The notes: generated from the sequence alone by a model not told the origin. A stretch of 44,945 bases of DNA from Cellulomonas massiliensis JC225 (GCF_000312005.1 NZ_HE978588.1:2367668-2412612); one strand, 5' to 3'; positions 17,180 to 25,723 are shown, counted from the stretch's first letter. Translations and numbers: made by a program.

Positions 17180-17974
17180 TTGTTCTACTGGTTGATGAAG
17201 CGGGTGTTCGTCGGACCCCTGCTGCACCTGGTCTACCGGCCGTGGGTGCGCGGAGCCGAGAACGTCCCGTCGTCCGGGGCGGCGATCCTGGCGAGCAACC
17301 ACCTCGCGGTGATCGACTCGTTCTTCCTGCCGCTCGTGCTCGACCGCGAGGTCGTGTTCATCGGCAAGCAGGAGTACTTCACCGGCAAGGGGCTGCGCGG
17401 GCGCGTGACCGCGGGGTTCATGCGCGGCGTGGGCACCATCCCGGTCGACCGCAGCGGCGGCAAGGCCAGCGAGGCGGCGCTCAACACCGGCCTGCGCCGG
17501 CTGCGCGAGGGCGGCCTGTTCGGCATCTACCCCGAGGGCACCCGCAGCCCCGACGGCCGGCTGTACCGCGGCAAGACCGGCATCGCCCGCCTGGCGCTGG
17601 AGTCCGGCGCCCCCGTCGTCCCGATCGCGATGGTCGACACCGACGTCGCCCAGCCCCTCGGCCGCACGATCCCCAAGGTCATGCGGGTGGGCGTCGTGAT
17701 CGGCGAGCCCCTCGACTTCAGCCGCTACGCCGGCATGGAGAACGACCGCTTCATCCTGCGCTCGGTCACCGACGAGATCATGTACGCGATCATGAGCCTG
17801 TCGGGCCAGGAGTACGTGGACGTGTACGCGGCGACCCAGAAGGCGCGCATCGCCGCCGGGCACGGCTCGGCTGAGGAGGACGGCCAGCTGCCGGCCGCTC
17901 CCGGGGGCCGTCCCGCCCCGGACGTCCAGGTTCCGGTCCCGCCCGAGGACGAGCCGACGACGTCAGTAGGATGA
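17180..17974 (+). CDS. plsC: 1-acyl-sn-glycerol-3-phosphate acyltransferase
   Basis: PlsC adds the second acyl chain to lysophosphatidic acid to make phosphatidic acid at the inner membrane face. The 264-residue protein begins with a hydrophobic anchor, then the acyltransferase motif NHLAVIDSFF (His41 and Asp46 of the H-x4-D catalytic pair), the phosphate-binding YPEGTRSPDG, and GAPVVPIAMVDTD. The start is a TTG at 17180 with GAAGGG about 8 bases before it; an ATG at 17195 is an alternative. The last 45 residues are proline-rich and disordered. It is next to the phosphofructokinase gene, as in Streptomyces. The acyl donor (acyl-CoA or acyl-ACP) is not known; a fadD lies nearby. Confidence 0.93.
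   Translation: MFYWLMKRVFVGPLLHLVYRPWVRGAENVPSSGAAILASNHLAVIDSFFLPLVLDREVVFIGKQEYFTGKGLRGRVTAGFMRGVGTIPVDRSGGKASEAALNTGLRRLREGGLFGIYPEGTRSPDGRLYRGKTGIARLALESGAPVVPIAMVDTDVAQPLGRTIPKVMRVGVVIGEPLDFSRYAGMENDRFILRSVTDEIMYAIMSLSGQEYVDVYAATQKARIAAGHGSAEEDGQLPAAPGGRPAPDVQVPVPPEDEPTTSVG
17967..17972 (+). promoter_or_regulatory. Candidate -10 element of pfp-aroG
   Basis: TAGGAT overlaps the end of plsC. It would give a leader of about 120 bases for the phosphofructokinase gene, holding the perfect palindrome at 17980-17995 and a 7-bp hairpin at 18054-18071. Confidence 0.35.
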
Positions 17975-17979
17975 CCCGG

Positions 17980-17995
17980 GCGCCTGCGCAGGCGC
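17980..17995. repeat. Perfect 16-base palindrome in the pfp leader
   Basis: GCGCCTGCGCAGGCGC reads the same on both strands. It starts near the predicted transcription start of pfp, so it could be an operator, or a hairpin that ends plsC transcription. Confidence 0.4.
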
Positions 17996-18098
17996 GCGTC
18001 GTCCGACCTTCGTCCCGGCGACGGCCCGCGCGCACGGCCCAGGCTGGGTCCTCGCCGGCAACCGTGCCGGCCGTGCTCATCAACGAGAGGTGTGTCTC

Positions 18099-19319
18099 AT
18101 GTCGGTTCGTCGCGTCGCTCTCCTGACCGCGGGTGGCTTCGCTCCGTGCCTGTCGTCCGCCGTCGGCGGTCTGATCGAGCGCTACACGGAGATCGCCCCG
18201 GACGTCGAGATCATCGCGTACGAGCACGGCTACTACGGGCTGCTGCGCGGCGACAAGATCGTCATCGACGAGGAGACGCGTCGCAAGGCCGGCGTCCTGC
18301 ACCGCTTCGGCGGCTCGCCCATCGGCAACTCCCGCGTCAAGCTGACGAACGCGAAGGACTGCGTCAAGCGCGGCCTCGTGCAGGAGGGCCAGGACCCGCT
18401 GCAGGTCGCGGCCGAGCAGCTCAAGGCCGACGGCGTGGACGTGCTGCACACCATCGGCGGCGACGACACGAACACGACCGCCGCCGACCTCGCCGCGTAC
18501 CTCGCGGACAACGACTACGGCCTGACCGTCGTCGGCCTGCCGAAGACGATCGACAACGACGTGGTGCCGATCCGCCAGTCGCTGGGCGCGTGGACCGCGG
18601 CCGAGGAGGCCGCCCAGTTCGCGGCGAACATCATCGGCGAGCACCGCAGCGGCCCGCGCATGCTCATCGTGCACGAGGTGATGGGGCGCCACTGCGGGTG
18701 GCTCACCGCCGCCGCGTCGGTCGAGTACCGCAGGTGGCTCGACCGCCAGGAGTGGGTGCCCAGCATCGGCCTGAGCAAGGAGCGGTGGGACATCCACGCC
18801 GTGTTCCTGCCGGAGCTCGCGCTGGACATCGACGCCGAGGCGGAGCGTCTCAAGGCGATCATGGACGAGCAGGGCAACGTCAACATCTTCCTGTCCGAGG
18901 GCGCCGGGATGCACGAGATCGTCGAGCAGCTCGAGGCGTCGGGTGAGACGGTCGAGCGCGACCCGTTCGGCCACGTCAAGCTCGACACCATCAACCCGGG
19001 CCAGTGGTTCGCGAAGCAGTTCGCCGCCAAGCTCGGCGCCGAGAAGACGATGGTGCAGAAGTCCGGCTACTACTCGCGCGCCGCGGCCGCGAACGCCGAG
19101 GACCTGCGCCTCATCAAGTCGATGACCGACCTCGCGGTCGAGTGCGCGCTGCGCGGCGAGTCCGGCGTGATCGGCCACGACGAGGAGCAGGGCGACGTGC
19201 TGCGCGCGATCGAGTTCCCGCGCATCGCCGGCGGCAAGCCGTTCGACGTGAGCGTGCCGTGGTTCGGCGAGCTGCTCGCCGACATCGGTCAGCCGCTGGC
19301 CCCGGCGAGCCACTCATGA
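18099..19319 (+). CDS. pfp: 6-phosphofructokinase, pyrophosphate-type signature
   Basis: The enzyme phosphorylates fructose 6-phosphate, and a PPi-dependent form also works in reverse. The 406-residue protein has the substrate and phosphate motifs of the family: LLTAGGFAPCLSS near the N-terminus, GGDDTNTTAADLA at residues 120-132 and LPKTIDNDV at residues 147-155. In ATP-dependent enzymes the first of these loops reads GGDGS; an Asp as the second acidic residue (Asp123) together with the Lys in PKTIDND is the known mark of pyrophosphate use. GAGAGG lies eight bases before the ATG. The stop overlaps the start of the DAHP synthase gene (ATGA), so the two are coupled. The phosphate donor is inferred from motif only. 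Confidence 0.93.
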   Translation: MSVRRVALLTAGGFAPCLSSAVGGLIERYTEIAPDVEIIAYEHGYYGLLRGDKIVIDEETRRKAGVLHRFGGSPIGNSRVKLTNAKDCVKRGLVQEGQDPLQVAAEQLKADGVDVLHTIGGDDTNTTAADLAAYLADNDYGLTVVGLPKTIDNDVVPIRQSLGAWTAAEEAAQFAANIIGEHRSGPRMLIVHEVMGRHCGWLTAAASVEYRRWLDRQEWVPSIGLSKERWDIHAVFLPELALDIDAEAERLKAIMDEQGNVNIFLSEGAGMHEIVEQLEASGETVERDPFGHVKLDTINPGQWFAKQFAAKLGAEKTMVQKSGYYSRAAAANAEDLRLIKSMTDLAVECALRGESGVIGHDEEQGDVLRAIEFPRIAGGKPFDVSVPWFGELLADIGQPLAPASHS

Positions 19320-20668
19320 GCGTCGAGCCGGACCCGCAGGTCGTCGCGGGCCTCGACGCCTGGGAGCAGCTCACCGCGGCCCAGCAGCCGCAGTGGCCCG
19401 ACGCGGAGAGCCTGCGCGCTGCGCGCGGCCGGCTCGCGTCGCTGCCTCCGCTCGTCTTCGCCGGGGAGGCGGACGCGCTGCGCGCGCAGCTCGCCGCCGC
19501 CGGCCGGGGCGAGGCCTTCCTGCTGCAGGGCGGCGACTGCGCCGAGACGTTCGCCGAGGCGACGGCCGACAACATCCGCAACAAGGTCAAGACCATCCTG
19601 CAGATGGCCGTCGTGCTGACGTACGGCGCCAGCCTGCCGGTGGTCAAGATGGGGCGGATGGCCGGGCAGTACGCCAAGCCGCGCTCGTCCGACAGCGAGA
19701 CCCGCGACGACGTCACGCTGCCCGCCTTCCGCGGCGACATCATCAACGACCACGCGTTCACGCCCGAGGCCCGCACCCCGGACCCGCAGCGGCTCCTGGA
19801 GGCGTACCACACGTCCGCGTCGACGCTGAACCTCATCCGGGCCTTCACCACGGGCGGGTTCGCGTCGCTGCTGCGGGTGCACGAGTGGAACCGCGGCTTC
19901 ACCACCAACCCGGCGTACAAGCGCTACGACGAGATCGCCGCCGAGATCGACCGTGCCATCCGGTTCATGGCGGCGTGCGGCGCGGACTTCGACGCGCTGC
20001 GGACGGTGGACTTCTTCGCGAGCCACGAGGGGCTGCTGCTGGACTACGAGCGCCCGCTCACCCGGATCGACAGCCGCACGGGCCTCCCGTACGACTGCTC
20101 GGCGCACTTCCTCTGGATCGGCGAGCGGACGCGCCAGCTCGACGGCGCGCACGTCGACTACTTCTCCCGGGTGCACAACCCGATCGGCGTGAAGCTCGGC
20201 CCGACGACCTCGGGCGACGACGCGCTCGCCCTCATCGACCGGCTGAACCCGACGGGGGAGCCCGGGCGCCTGACGTTCATCACCCGCATGGGTGCTTCGC
20301 AGGTGCGCGACCGGCTCCCGGCGCTCGTCGAGAAGGTGACGGCCGACGGCCGCCCCGTGACGTGGGTCTGCGACCCGATGCACGGCAACGGCATCACGTC
20401 CGCGACCGGGTACAAGACCCGCCGGTTCAGCGACGTGATGGACGAGGTCGCCGGGTTCTTCGAGGTGCACCGCGCGCTGGGCACCGTGCCCGGCGGCCTG
20501 CACATCGAGCTCACCGGCGACGACGTCACGGAGGTCCTCGGCGGCTCCGCCGAGATCGACGACGAGGGCCTGGCGCGCCGCTACGAGACGCTGGTGGACC
20601 CGCGCCTCAACCACCAGCAGTCGCTCGAGATGGCCTTCCAGGTCGTCGAGCTGCTCCGCGCGGCCTGA
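19316..20668 (+). CDS. aroG: Class II 3-deoxy-7-phosphoheptulonate (DAHP) synthase
   Basis: DAHP synthase joins phosphoenolpyruvate and erythrose 4-phosphate in the first step of the shikimate pathway. The 450-residue protein is a full class II (plant/Mycobacterium type) enzyme, with GGDCAETFAEAT near the N-terminus, KMGRMAGQYAKPRSSD, SHEGLLLDYE, FLWIGERTRQLDGAHVDY and VWVCDPMHGN-like metal-binding segments (here WVCDPMHGNG). Class II enzymes often have extra helices for feedback by aromatic amino acids; these parts are present in length but specificity is not readable. The ATG overlaps the pfp stop, so translation is coupled to the enzyme that controls glycolytic flux to one of its substrates. 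Confidence 0.96.
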   Translation: MSVEPDPQVVAGLDAWEQLTAAQQPQWPDAESLRAARGRLASLPPLVFAGEADALRAQLAAAGRGEAFLLQGGDCAETFAEATADNIRNKVKTILQMAVVLTYGASLPVVKMGRMAGQYAKPRSSDSETRDDVTLPAFRGDIINDHAFTPEARTPDPQRLLEAYHTSASTLNLIRAFTTGGFASLLRVHEWNRGFTTNPAYKRYDEIAAEIDRAIRFMAACGADFDALRTVDFFASHEGLLLDYERPLTRIDSRTGLPYDCSAHFLWIGERTRQLDGAHVDYFSRVHNPIGVKLGPTTSGDDALALIDRLNPTGEPGRLTFITRMGASQVRDRLPALVEKVTADGRPVTWVCDPMHGNGITSATGYKTRRFSDVMDEVAGFFEVHRALGTVPGGLHIELTGDDVTEVLGGSAEIDDEGLARRYETLVDPRLNHQQSLEMAFQVVELLRAA

Positions 20669-20680
20669 CGCGGACGACGC

Positions 20681-20726
20681 AGGGCCCGGTGCCCGGCTCC
20701 CGAGAGGGCTGCCGGCGCCGGGCCCT
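20681..20726. terminator. Terminator hairpin after aroG
   Basis: AGGGCCCGGTGCC pairs with GGCGCCGGGCCCT (13 bp with one wobble) around a 20-base loop. It lies between aroG and the convergent kinase gene and can serve both. Confidence 0.65.
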
Positions 20727-20761
20727 CCGTCGTGCCGGCGGCGCAGGGCGCGCCGCGGGCG

Positions 20762-22753
20762 TCAGAAGACGTTGATGACGACCGTCGAGCCCTTGGGGGC
20801 CTTCTTGCCGTCGCCGCCCTGCGGGTCCTGCGCGTAGACCAGGTTGAGCGGCGAGAAGCCCTGGGGGTAGCGCACCTCGACCTTGAACCCCGCCTCGCGC
20901 AGCGTGTCGGTCGCCGCGTCGACGCCCATGCCGTACGTGCTGGGCAGGTCGACCAGCTCGGGTCCCTTCGACACGGTGAGCGTCACGGTGTCGCCGCGGT
21001 GGCCCTGGGTGTCGGCCCGCGGGTCCTGCGCGACGACGGAGCCCTTCGGGACCTCGTCGCTGAACACCTCGGTCGTCTTGACCTTCAGGCCGAGCCGGTC
21101 GAGGTCCTTCTTGGCGTCCGCGAGCGTGGCGCCGACGACCGAGACGATCGTGACGGGGGCCGGGCCCTTCGAGACGACCAGCGTCACCTCGGTCCCGCGC
21201 ACCGACTGCGTGCCCGGCTCGGCGGGCTCGCCGCCCGGCAGGGACGCGGAGACGACGAACCCGAGCCCGAGGGAGTCGTGGTACTCCGCAGGCCCGTACG
21301 CGACCTCGAAGCCGGCGTCCGCCAGCCGGGCCTCCGCCTGCGCCTGCTGCTTGCCCACCACGCCGGAGGGCACCTGCACGTAGTCCGGACCCTTCGAGAC
21401 GCTCAGCGCCACGGTGCCGCCCTTGCGGACCTGGTGCCCGACCCCGGGGTCGGTGGCGAAGACGGTGCCCTTGGGGGCCTCGTCGTCGTAGGCGTGGGTC
21501 GGGTCGGCCTGCAGACCCGCGGCCTGCAGCGTCCGGGTCGCGTCCTCCAGCGTCGTCCCGAGCACCCGCGGCACGGACGTGTACGCGCCGGGGCCCGCGG
21601 AGACGTACCACCACGCGCCGGCCGCGAGCGCGAGCACCACGACGACGAGGGCGACCCACCACCGGCCGCGGCGTCGCGGTGCGGCGGGGGACGGGGCGGC
21701 CGCCACGGCGCCGAGCCCGATGGGCAGCGCGACCGTGGTGCCGCGCGGCTCGCCGCCGCCCGACGCGTCGAGCACGGTGGTCGCGAGCGGGTCGACGTCG
21801 TGCTCGTCGAGCTCCTCGAGGTCGGTCTCGTCGGGATCGGTCGCCGCGGGCAGGACGATCGTGGGGCGCACGTCCGCCGCGCGGGCCAGCGTCTCGTCGT
21901 CCAGGGCGGCGCGGGTGCGGCGCAGCAGCGCGACGGCCGCTGCCGCGTCCGGCGGACGGTCCGCGGGCTCGCGCGCGGCGAGCGCCTGCACGAGCTCGTC
22001 GACCTCGACCGGCAGCCAGTCCACGGAATCGGACGGCGCCGGGATGTCGGAGTTCACGTGCTGGTAGGCGACCTGGATCGGCGTCTCGCCGGTGAAGGGC
22101 TGGTGGCCCGTGAGCATCTCGTACAGGAGGATCCCGCACGCGTAGACGTCGGTCCGGGCGTCGGTCGTGCCCCGCACCACGAGCTCCGGCGCCAGGTAGG
22201 CGACCGTGCCGAGCACCGTGCCGGTGGTCGTGGAGGTCACCTCGGTCACGGCGCGGGCGAGCCCGAAGTCGGCGAGCTTGATGCGGCCGTCCGCGGCGAG
22301 CAGGACGTTCTCGGGCTTGATGTCGCGGTGGACCAGCCCCGCGCGGTGGGCCGCCGCGACCGCGTCCAGCACGGACTCGGTCGTCTTGAGCGCCTCGCCC
22401 ACGGTGAGCGCGCCGCGCTCGCCGAGCCGGCGCCGCAGGTTGGCGCCGTCGACGTACTCCATCGTCAGGTAGCTCGTCTCGCCGTCGACGCCCTGGTCGT
22501 AGACGCCGACGAGCCCCGGGTGGGTGAGTCGCGCGGCCGCGCGCGCCTCGCGCCGGAACCGGGCGACGAAGTCGTCCCCGCTCGCCCCGTCCGCGAGGTG
22601 CGGGTGCATCACCTTGAGGGCGACCTCGCGGTCGAGCCGGCGGTCGACGGCCAGGTACACCGTCGCCATGCCGCCGCGGGCGATCCGCGAGACGACCTCG
22701 TACCGGCCGTCGACGAGACGGCCGACGAGCGGGTCGGTCACGGTGGTTCCCAC
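20762..22753 (-). CDS. pknL: Transmembrane Ser/Thr protein kinase with four PASTA domains (PknL type)
   Basis: The 663-residue protein is a complete Hanks-type kinase that can sense cell-wall fragments. The kinase domain spans about residues 18-280, with Gly-rich ARGGMATVY, Lys47 (EVALK), HRDIKPENVLL (Asp144), DFG at 162-164, and a Thr-rich activation loop before APE. A disordered linker leads to one membrane helix (about 365-384) and four PASTA repeats (about 390-663), each ending in a 'VSKGP' strand or its like. Neighbours (class II DAHP synthase, an Rv2175c-like protein, polyprenyl synthase) match M. tuberculosis pknL, which as I recall lacks PASTA domains. A TAGACT element ends seven bases before the GTG, predicting a leaderless message. 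Confidence 0.95.
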   Translation of the reverse strand: MGTTVTDPLVGRLVDGRYEVVSRIARGGMATVYLAVDRRLDREVALKVMHPHLADGASGDDFVARFRREARAAARLTHPGLVGVYDQGVDGETSYLTMEYVDGANLRRRLGERGALTVGEALKTTESVLDAVAAAHRAGLVHRDIKPENVLLAADGRIKLADFGLARAVTEVTSTTTGTVLGTVAYLAPELVVRGTTDARTDVYACGILLYEMLTGHQPFTGETPIQVAYQHVNSDIPAPSDSVDWLPVEVDELVQALAAREPADRPPDAAAAVALLRRTRAALDDETLARAADVRPTIVLPAATDPDETDLEELDEHDVDPLATTVLDASGGGEPRGTTVALPIGLGAVAAAPSPAAPRRRGRWWVALVVVVLALAAGAWWYVSAGPGAYTSVPRVLGTTLEDATRTLQAAGLQADPTHAYDDEAPKGTVFATDPGVGHQVRKGGTVALSVSKGPDYVQVPSGVVGKQQAQAEARLADAGFEVAYGPAEYHDSLGLGFVVSASLPGGEPAEPGTQSVRGTEVTLVVSKGPAPVTIVSVVGATLADAKKDLDRLGLKVKTTEVFSDEVPKGSVVAQDPRADTQGHRGDTVTLTVSKGPELVDLPSTYGMGVDAATDTLREAGFKVEVRYPQGFSPLNLVYAQDPQGGDGKKAPKGSTVVINVF

Positions 22754-22760
22754 GCGCAGG

Positions 22761-22766
22761 AGTCTA
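22761..22766 (-). promoter_or_regulatory. -10 element, leaderless start of pknL
   Basis: The minus strand reads TAGACT, seven bases before the GTG at 22753. Confidence 0.5.
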
Positions 22767-22840
22767 CGGTCGCGCGTGCGGGGAGCCGGGAGGCGTGCGG
22801 TGCGGGCGTCGTGCCGGTCGGGGCGCGCCGCCGCCGCGGG

Positions 22841-24013
22841 TCAGCGGAACTGGCGCATGAGGGTCTGGACGTTCGCGACGTACCGGCGGGTGTCCGGGTT
22901 CATGCCGTTGCGGAGCACGCCGGCCAGGCCCTGGTAGTACCCGGCGATGGCCGTGCGCTGGTCCGGCGCCTGGCGGACGAGCGCCCGCAGGATGGCCACG
23001 CCCGCGACGACGTTGTCCTCGGGGTCGAGCAGGTCGAGGTCGCGGCCGACCATCTGCGAGGCCCAGTCGCCGGCGCTGGGGATGACCTGCATGACGCCGA
23101 CCGCGTTCGCCGGCGAGACCGAGCTCATCTGGAAGCCCGACTCCTGGTAGGCGATCGCGAGCGCGAGCGCGGGGTCGACGCCCATCGCGCGGGCGGTCGC
23201 CGCGACCTTCGCCCGCATCTGGGCCTTGCTGGGCAGGTGGCGCGAGAGGAGCTCGGCCTTGTTCGCGTTCGCGGCCCGCACGACGGACGAGGCGTAGGTG
23301 CGGCCGGCGAAGGTGCTGCCGACGAGGTCGGTGCGGGTGCTCGCCGGCCGGGAGGCCTGGGCGCCGGGGACCGTGAGGCGCTGGCCGATCCGGATGAGCG
23401 CGCGGGCGTCGAGCTTGTTCGCCTGGGTGATCGCGGCCGTCGTCGAGCCGTAGCGCGCCGCGATCCGCGCGACGGTGTCACCGGCGACGACGGTGTGCGT
23501 GCGGGTGGTCGTGCGCGGGTGCGCGGAGGGCTTCGCGGCGGTGCCGCCGGCGCCGGGGATGGTCAGCTTCTGGCCCGCGACGATGAGCGCGCGGGCGTCG
23601 AGGCGGTTCGCCTTGCTGATCGCGGCCACCGTCGAGCCGTGGCGGTGGGCGATGGCGCTCACCGTGTCACCGGGGCGGACCGTGTACGTCGCGGCCTTGC
23701 GGACGGTCGCGGCCTTGCGCGCCGTCGCCGCGTGCGCCTTCGCCGTCGCCGCGGACGACGGGATGCGCAGCACCTGGCCGATGCGGATGGTCGACGGGTC
23801 GTGCAGGCCGTTGGCCCGGGCGATCGACGTCACGGAGGCACCGGTGCGCGTGGCGATGTGGCTCACGGTGTCGCCCGACCGCACGGTCCAGCGGTCGTCG
23901 GCCTGGGCGGAGCCCGCCGTGGCGGTCAGGGCGACGGCGGCCAGGGCGACCGTGGCGGTCGTGCCGGTCGCGGCGCGGCGGGCGGTGGCGCCGGGGGTGC
24001 GGAAGGGCGGCAT
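22841..24013 (-). CDS. Secreted LysM lytic transglycosylase
   Basis: The 390-residue protein has a signal peptide (hydrophobic stretch at about 17-34, cleavage near AQA at 36-38), three LysM domains that bind peptidoglycan (about 41-85, 109-153 and 172-216; each starts with a 'TVxxGDTV' segment), and a C-terminal SLT domain (about 265-390). The catalytic Glu is Glu291 in YQESGFQ, followed by GVMQVIPSAG and a late helix with AIAGYYQGL, as in goose-type/Slt70-like transglycosylases. It cuts the glycan chain without water, leaving anhydro ends. The gene is between the PASTA kinase and the Rv2175c-like gene, so all may serve wall growth. GAGGACC lies upstream of the ATG; TAGCGT about 75 bases upstream is a candidate -10. 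Confidence 0.94.
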   Translation of the reverse strand: MPPFRTPGATARRAATGTTATVALAAVALTATAGSAQADDRWTVRSGDTVSHIATRTGASVTSIARANGLHDPSTIRIGQVLRIPSSAATAKAHAATARKAATVRKAATYTVRPGDTVSAIAHRHGSTVAAISKANRLDARALIVAGQKLTIPGAGGTAAKPSAHPRTTTRTHTVVAGDTVARIAARYGSTTAAITQANKLDARALIRIGQRLTVPGAQASRPASTRTDLVGSTFAGRTYASSVVRAANANKAELLSRHLPSKAQMRAKVAATARAMGVDPALALAIAYQESGFQMSSVSPANAVGVMQVIPSAGDWASQMVGRDLDLLDPEDNVVAGVAILRALVRQAPDQRTAIAGYYQGLAGVLRNGMNPDTRRYVANVQTLMRQFR

Positions 24014-24156
24014 GGCTCGTGGTCCTCGGTGCAGGAGGCGGGTCGCCTGGTGCGGATGGTGCCTGTGTTACTGCTGTGACAGGAGTGACGCTAACTCGGA
24101 TCGCCGACCACGGAAACCTCGGTGCGGGAACTACAGGTCTGTCATTCCGGCACCCG

Positions 24157-24162
24157 TACGCT
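24157..24162 (+). promoter_or_regulatory. -10 element, leaderless start of the Rv2175c-like gene
   Basis: TACGCT is followed by six bases and the GTG at 24169. Confidence 0.5.
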
Positions 24163-24168
24163 GGACGG

Positions 24169-24570
24169 GTGAACGACGTCCCTCGAAAGTCCGAAGCCCT
24201 CGTCGACGAGTGGCTGACCCTGCCCGACGTGTCGGAGCGCCTGGGCGTCGACGTGGGCAAGGTCCGGCGGCTGCTGCAGGAGCGCAAGCTCGTCGGCGTG
24301 CGCCGGGGGAGCCCGGCCGTGCTGAGCGTCCCCGCGGCGTTCCTCGTCCAGGGGGACCCCGCGGACCCGCGCGCCGACGAGCGTGCGGGCTGGACCGTCC
24401 TCGCCTGGCTGCAGGGCACGCTCACGGTGCTGGCCGACGCCGGGTTCGACGACGACGAGGCGATCGCCTGGCTGTTCACCCCGGACCCGTCGCTCCCGGG
24501 CACCCCGATCGACGCGCTGCGCGGCGGCCGCAAGACCGAGGTCCGGCGGCGGGCCCAGGCCGAGCTCTAG
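24169..24570 (+). CDS. Rv2175c-like winged-helix DNA-binding protein
   Basis: The 133-residue protein matches the plan of M. tuberculosis Rv2175c, a DNA-binding protein phosphorylated by PknL. Residues about 18-60 form a MerR/excisionase-like winged helix (LPDVSERLGVDVGKVRRLLQ with a KLVGVRRG wing). The C-terminal half has WLFTPDPSLPG, PIDAL and EVRRRAQAEL, which I recall as nearly identical stretches in Rv2175c. It was given the kinase-substrate role by homology and by its location two genes from pknL. The N-terminal arm is short (VNDVPRKSEALVDEW) and contains a Ser but no Thr, while Rv2175c is phosphorylated on an N-terminal Thr. The GTG at 24169 is chosen by the TACGCT -10 six bases upstream. 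Confidence 0.88.
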   Translation: MNDVPRKSEALVDEWLTLPDVSERLGVDVGKVRRLLQERKLVGVRRGSPAVLSVPAAFLVQGDPADPRADERAGWTVLAWLQGTLTVLADAGFDDDEAIAWLFTPDPSLPGTPIDALRGGRKTEVRRRAQAEL

Positions 24571-24598
24571 GCGCTCGACCCGCCGTGCCGCCGCGCCG

Positions 24599-25711
24599 TC
24601 AGGCCCGGCGGTCGACCGCCGCGTGCGCGAGCGCGGCGACGACCCGCCGCGCGGGGTCGGGCCAGCCCGACGACTCGATGCCGGCGAACGCGCGGGACGC
24701 GAGCTCGTCGATGAGCTGCTCGACGTCGTCCGGAGCACCGGTCGCGGCGATGGCGTGGGCGAGCGCCGCGACCTCGGCGTCGGGCATGGTGCGGTCGCCG
24801 AGGTGGTGCGCCAGCAGACGCACCGTGCCGTCGTCGCCGGCCGCGAGCGCCCGCGCCGCCGCCCGGGCGACGAGCACCGTGCGCTTGCCCTCCCGCAGGT
24901 CGTCGCCCGCGGGCTTGCCCGTGCGACGGGGGTCGCCGAACACGCCGAGCAGGTCGTCGCGGAGCTGGAACGCCTCGCCCAGGGGCCGACCGATCGCCTG
25001 CACGCGGGCGACCGCGGCCTCGTCCGCGCCCGCGAGCACCGCCCCGATCACGAGCGGGTGCTCCACGCTGTAGCGCGCGGACTTGGCGCGGATCACCTCG
25101 CGGGCCCGGTCCTCGTCCCGGGCGGGGTCGTCGCCCCACGGCATGGCCTGGGCGAGCACGTCGAGGTACTGGCCGACGGTCACCTCGGTGCGCATCAGGT
25201 CGAACACCGCGCGCGCCGCCTGCTGGTGGGGGTGCCCCGTCGTCGCGTCGGCGAACTGCTGCTCGCTGGCCACCAGGGCGAGGTCGCCGAGGAGGATCGC
25301 GGCGGCGACGCCGAACCGCTCGGAGTCGCCGGTCAGCCCGGACGCGCGGTGCCGGCCCTCGAAGACGCGGTGCGCGGACGGCTGCCCGCGGCGCGTGTCG
25401 GACGCGTCCATGACGTCGTCGTGGAACAGCGCCGCCGCCTGGAAGAGCTCGAGCGCCGCCCCGACGCGGAGCACGGCCTGCGCCTGCGGTGTGCCGTCCC
25501 CGCCGCCGTGGGCGCGGAAGGACCAGTAGCAGAGCGCCGCGCGCATCCGCTTGCCGCCCGCGACCATGCGCTCGAGGGCGTCGGCGAGCGCATCGGCGTC
25601 GCGGCTGGTCGCGGCCAGCAGCGCGCGGAGCCGCTCGACGTGGTCGGACAGGGCGTCGTCGACCGCGGAGCGCACTCCCTCGGCGTCGACGAGGTCGCTG
25701 AGGTCGGTCAC
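24599..25711 (-). CDS. idsA: Polyprenyl (geranylgeranyl-type) diphosphate synthase
   Basis: This trans-prenyltransferase extends allylic diphosphates with isopentenyl diphosphate. The 370-residue protein has the first aspartate-rich motif in FHDDVMDASDTRRG, the GKRMRA substrate segment upstream, and the second motif in QLRDDLLGVFGD, each needed to hold magnesium and diphosphate. The residue group before the first motif (ALF) contains one large side chain, which often limits chain length, so C15-C20 product is likely; menaquinone or carotenoid precursors are possible uses. It matches idsA2 (Rv2173) by neighbourhood. The GTG at 25711 has TAGGCT ending six bases upstream, and that hexamer overlaps the stop codon of the lipoprotein gene. 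Confidence 0.92.
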   Translation of the reverse strand: MTDLSDLVDAEGVRSAVDDALSDHVERLRALLAATSRDADALADALERMVAGGKRMRAALCYWSFRAHGGGDGTPQAQAVLRVGAALELFQAAALFHDDVMDASDTRRGQPSAHRVFEGRHRASGLTGDSERFGVAAAILLGDLALVASEQQFADATTGHPHQQAARAVFDLMRTEVTVGQYLDVLAQAMPWGDDPARDEDRAREVIRAKSARYSVEHPLVIGAVLAGADEAAVARVQAIGRPLGEAFQLRDDLLGVFGDPRRTGKPAGDDLREGKRTVLVARAAARALAAGDDGTVRLLAHHLGDRTMPDAEVAALAHAIAATGAPDDVEQLIDELASRAFAGIESSGWPDPARRVVAALAHAAVDRRA

Positions 25712-25717
25712 GCGGGC

Positions 25718-25723
25718 AGCCTA
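25718..25723 (-). promoter_or_regulatory. -10 element of idsA inside the lipoprotein stop
   Basis: The minus strand reads TAGGCT; its TAG is also the stop codon of the upstream lipoprotein gene. It ends six bases before the GTG at 25711. Confidence 0.5.

Noticed and set aside
20762-22753. PknB identity for the PASTA kinase
   Set aside because: PknB is usually in an operon with pstP, rodA and pbpA. None is here, and the neighbours match pknL instead.
23990-24160. Cyclic di-AMP riboswitch before the LysM gene
   Set aside because: Such riboswitches precede many actinobacterial wall hydrolases, but the gap here leaves only about 75 bases after the likely start and I do not see the conserved motifs.
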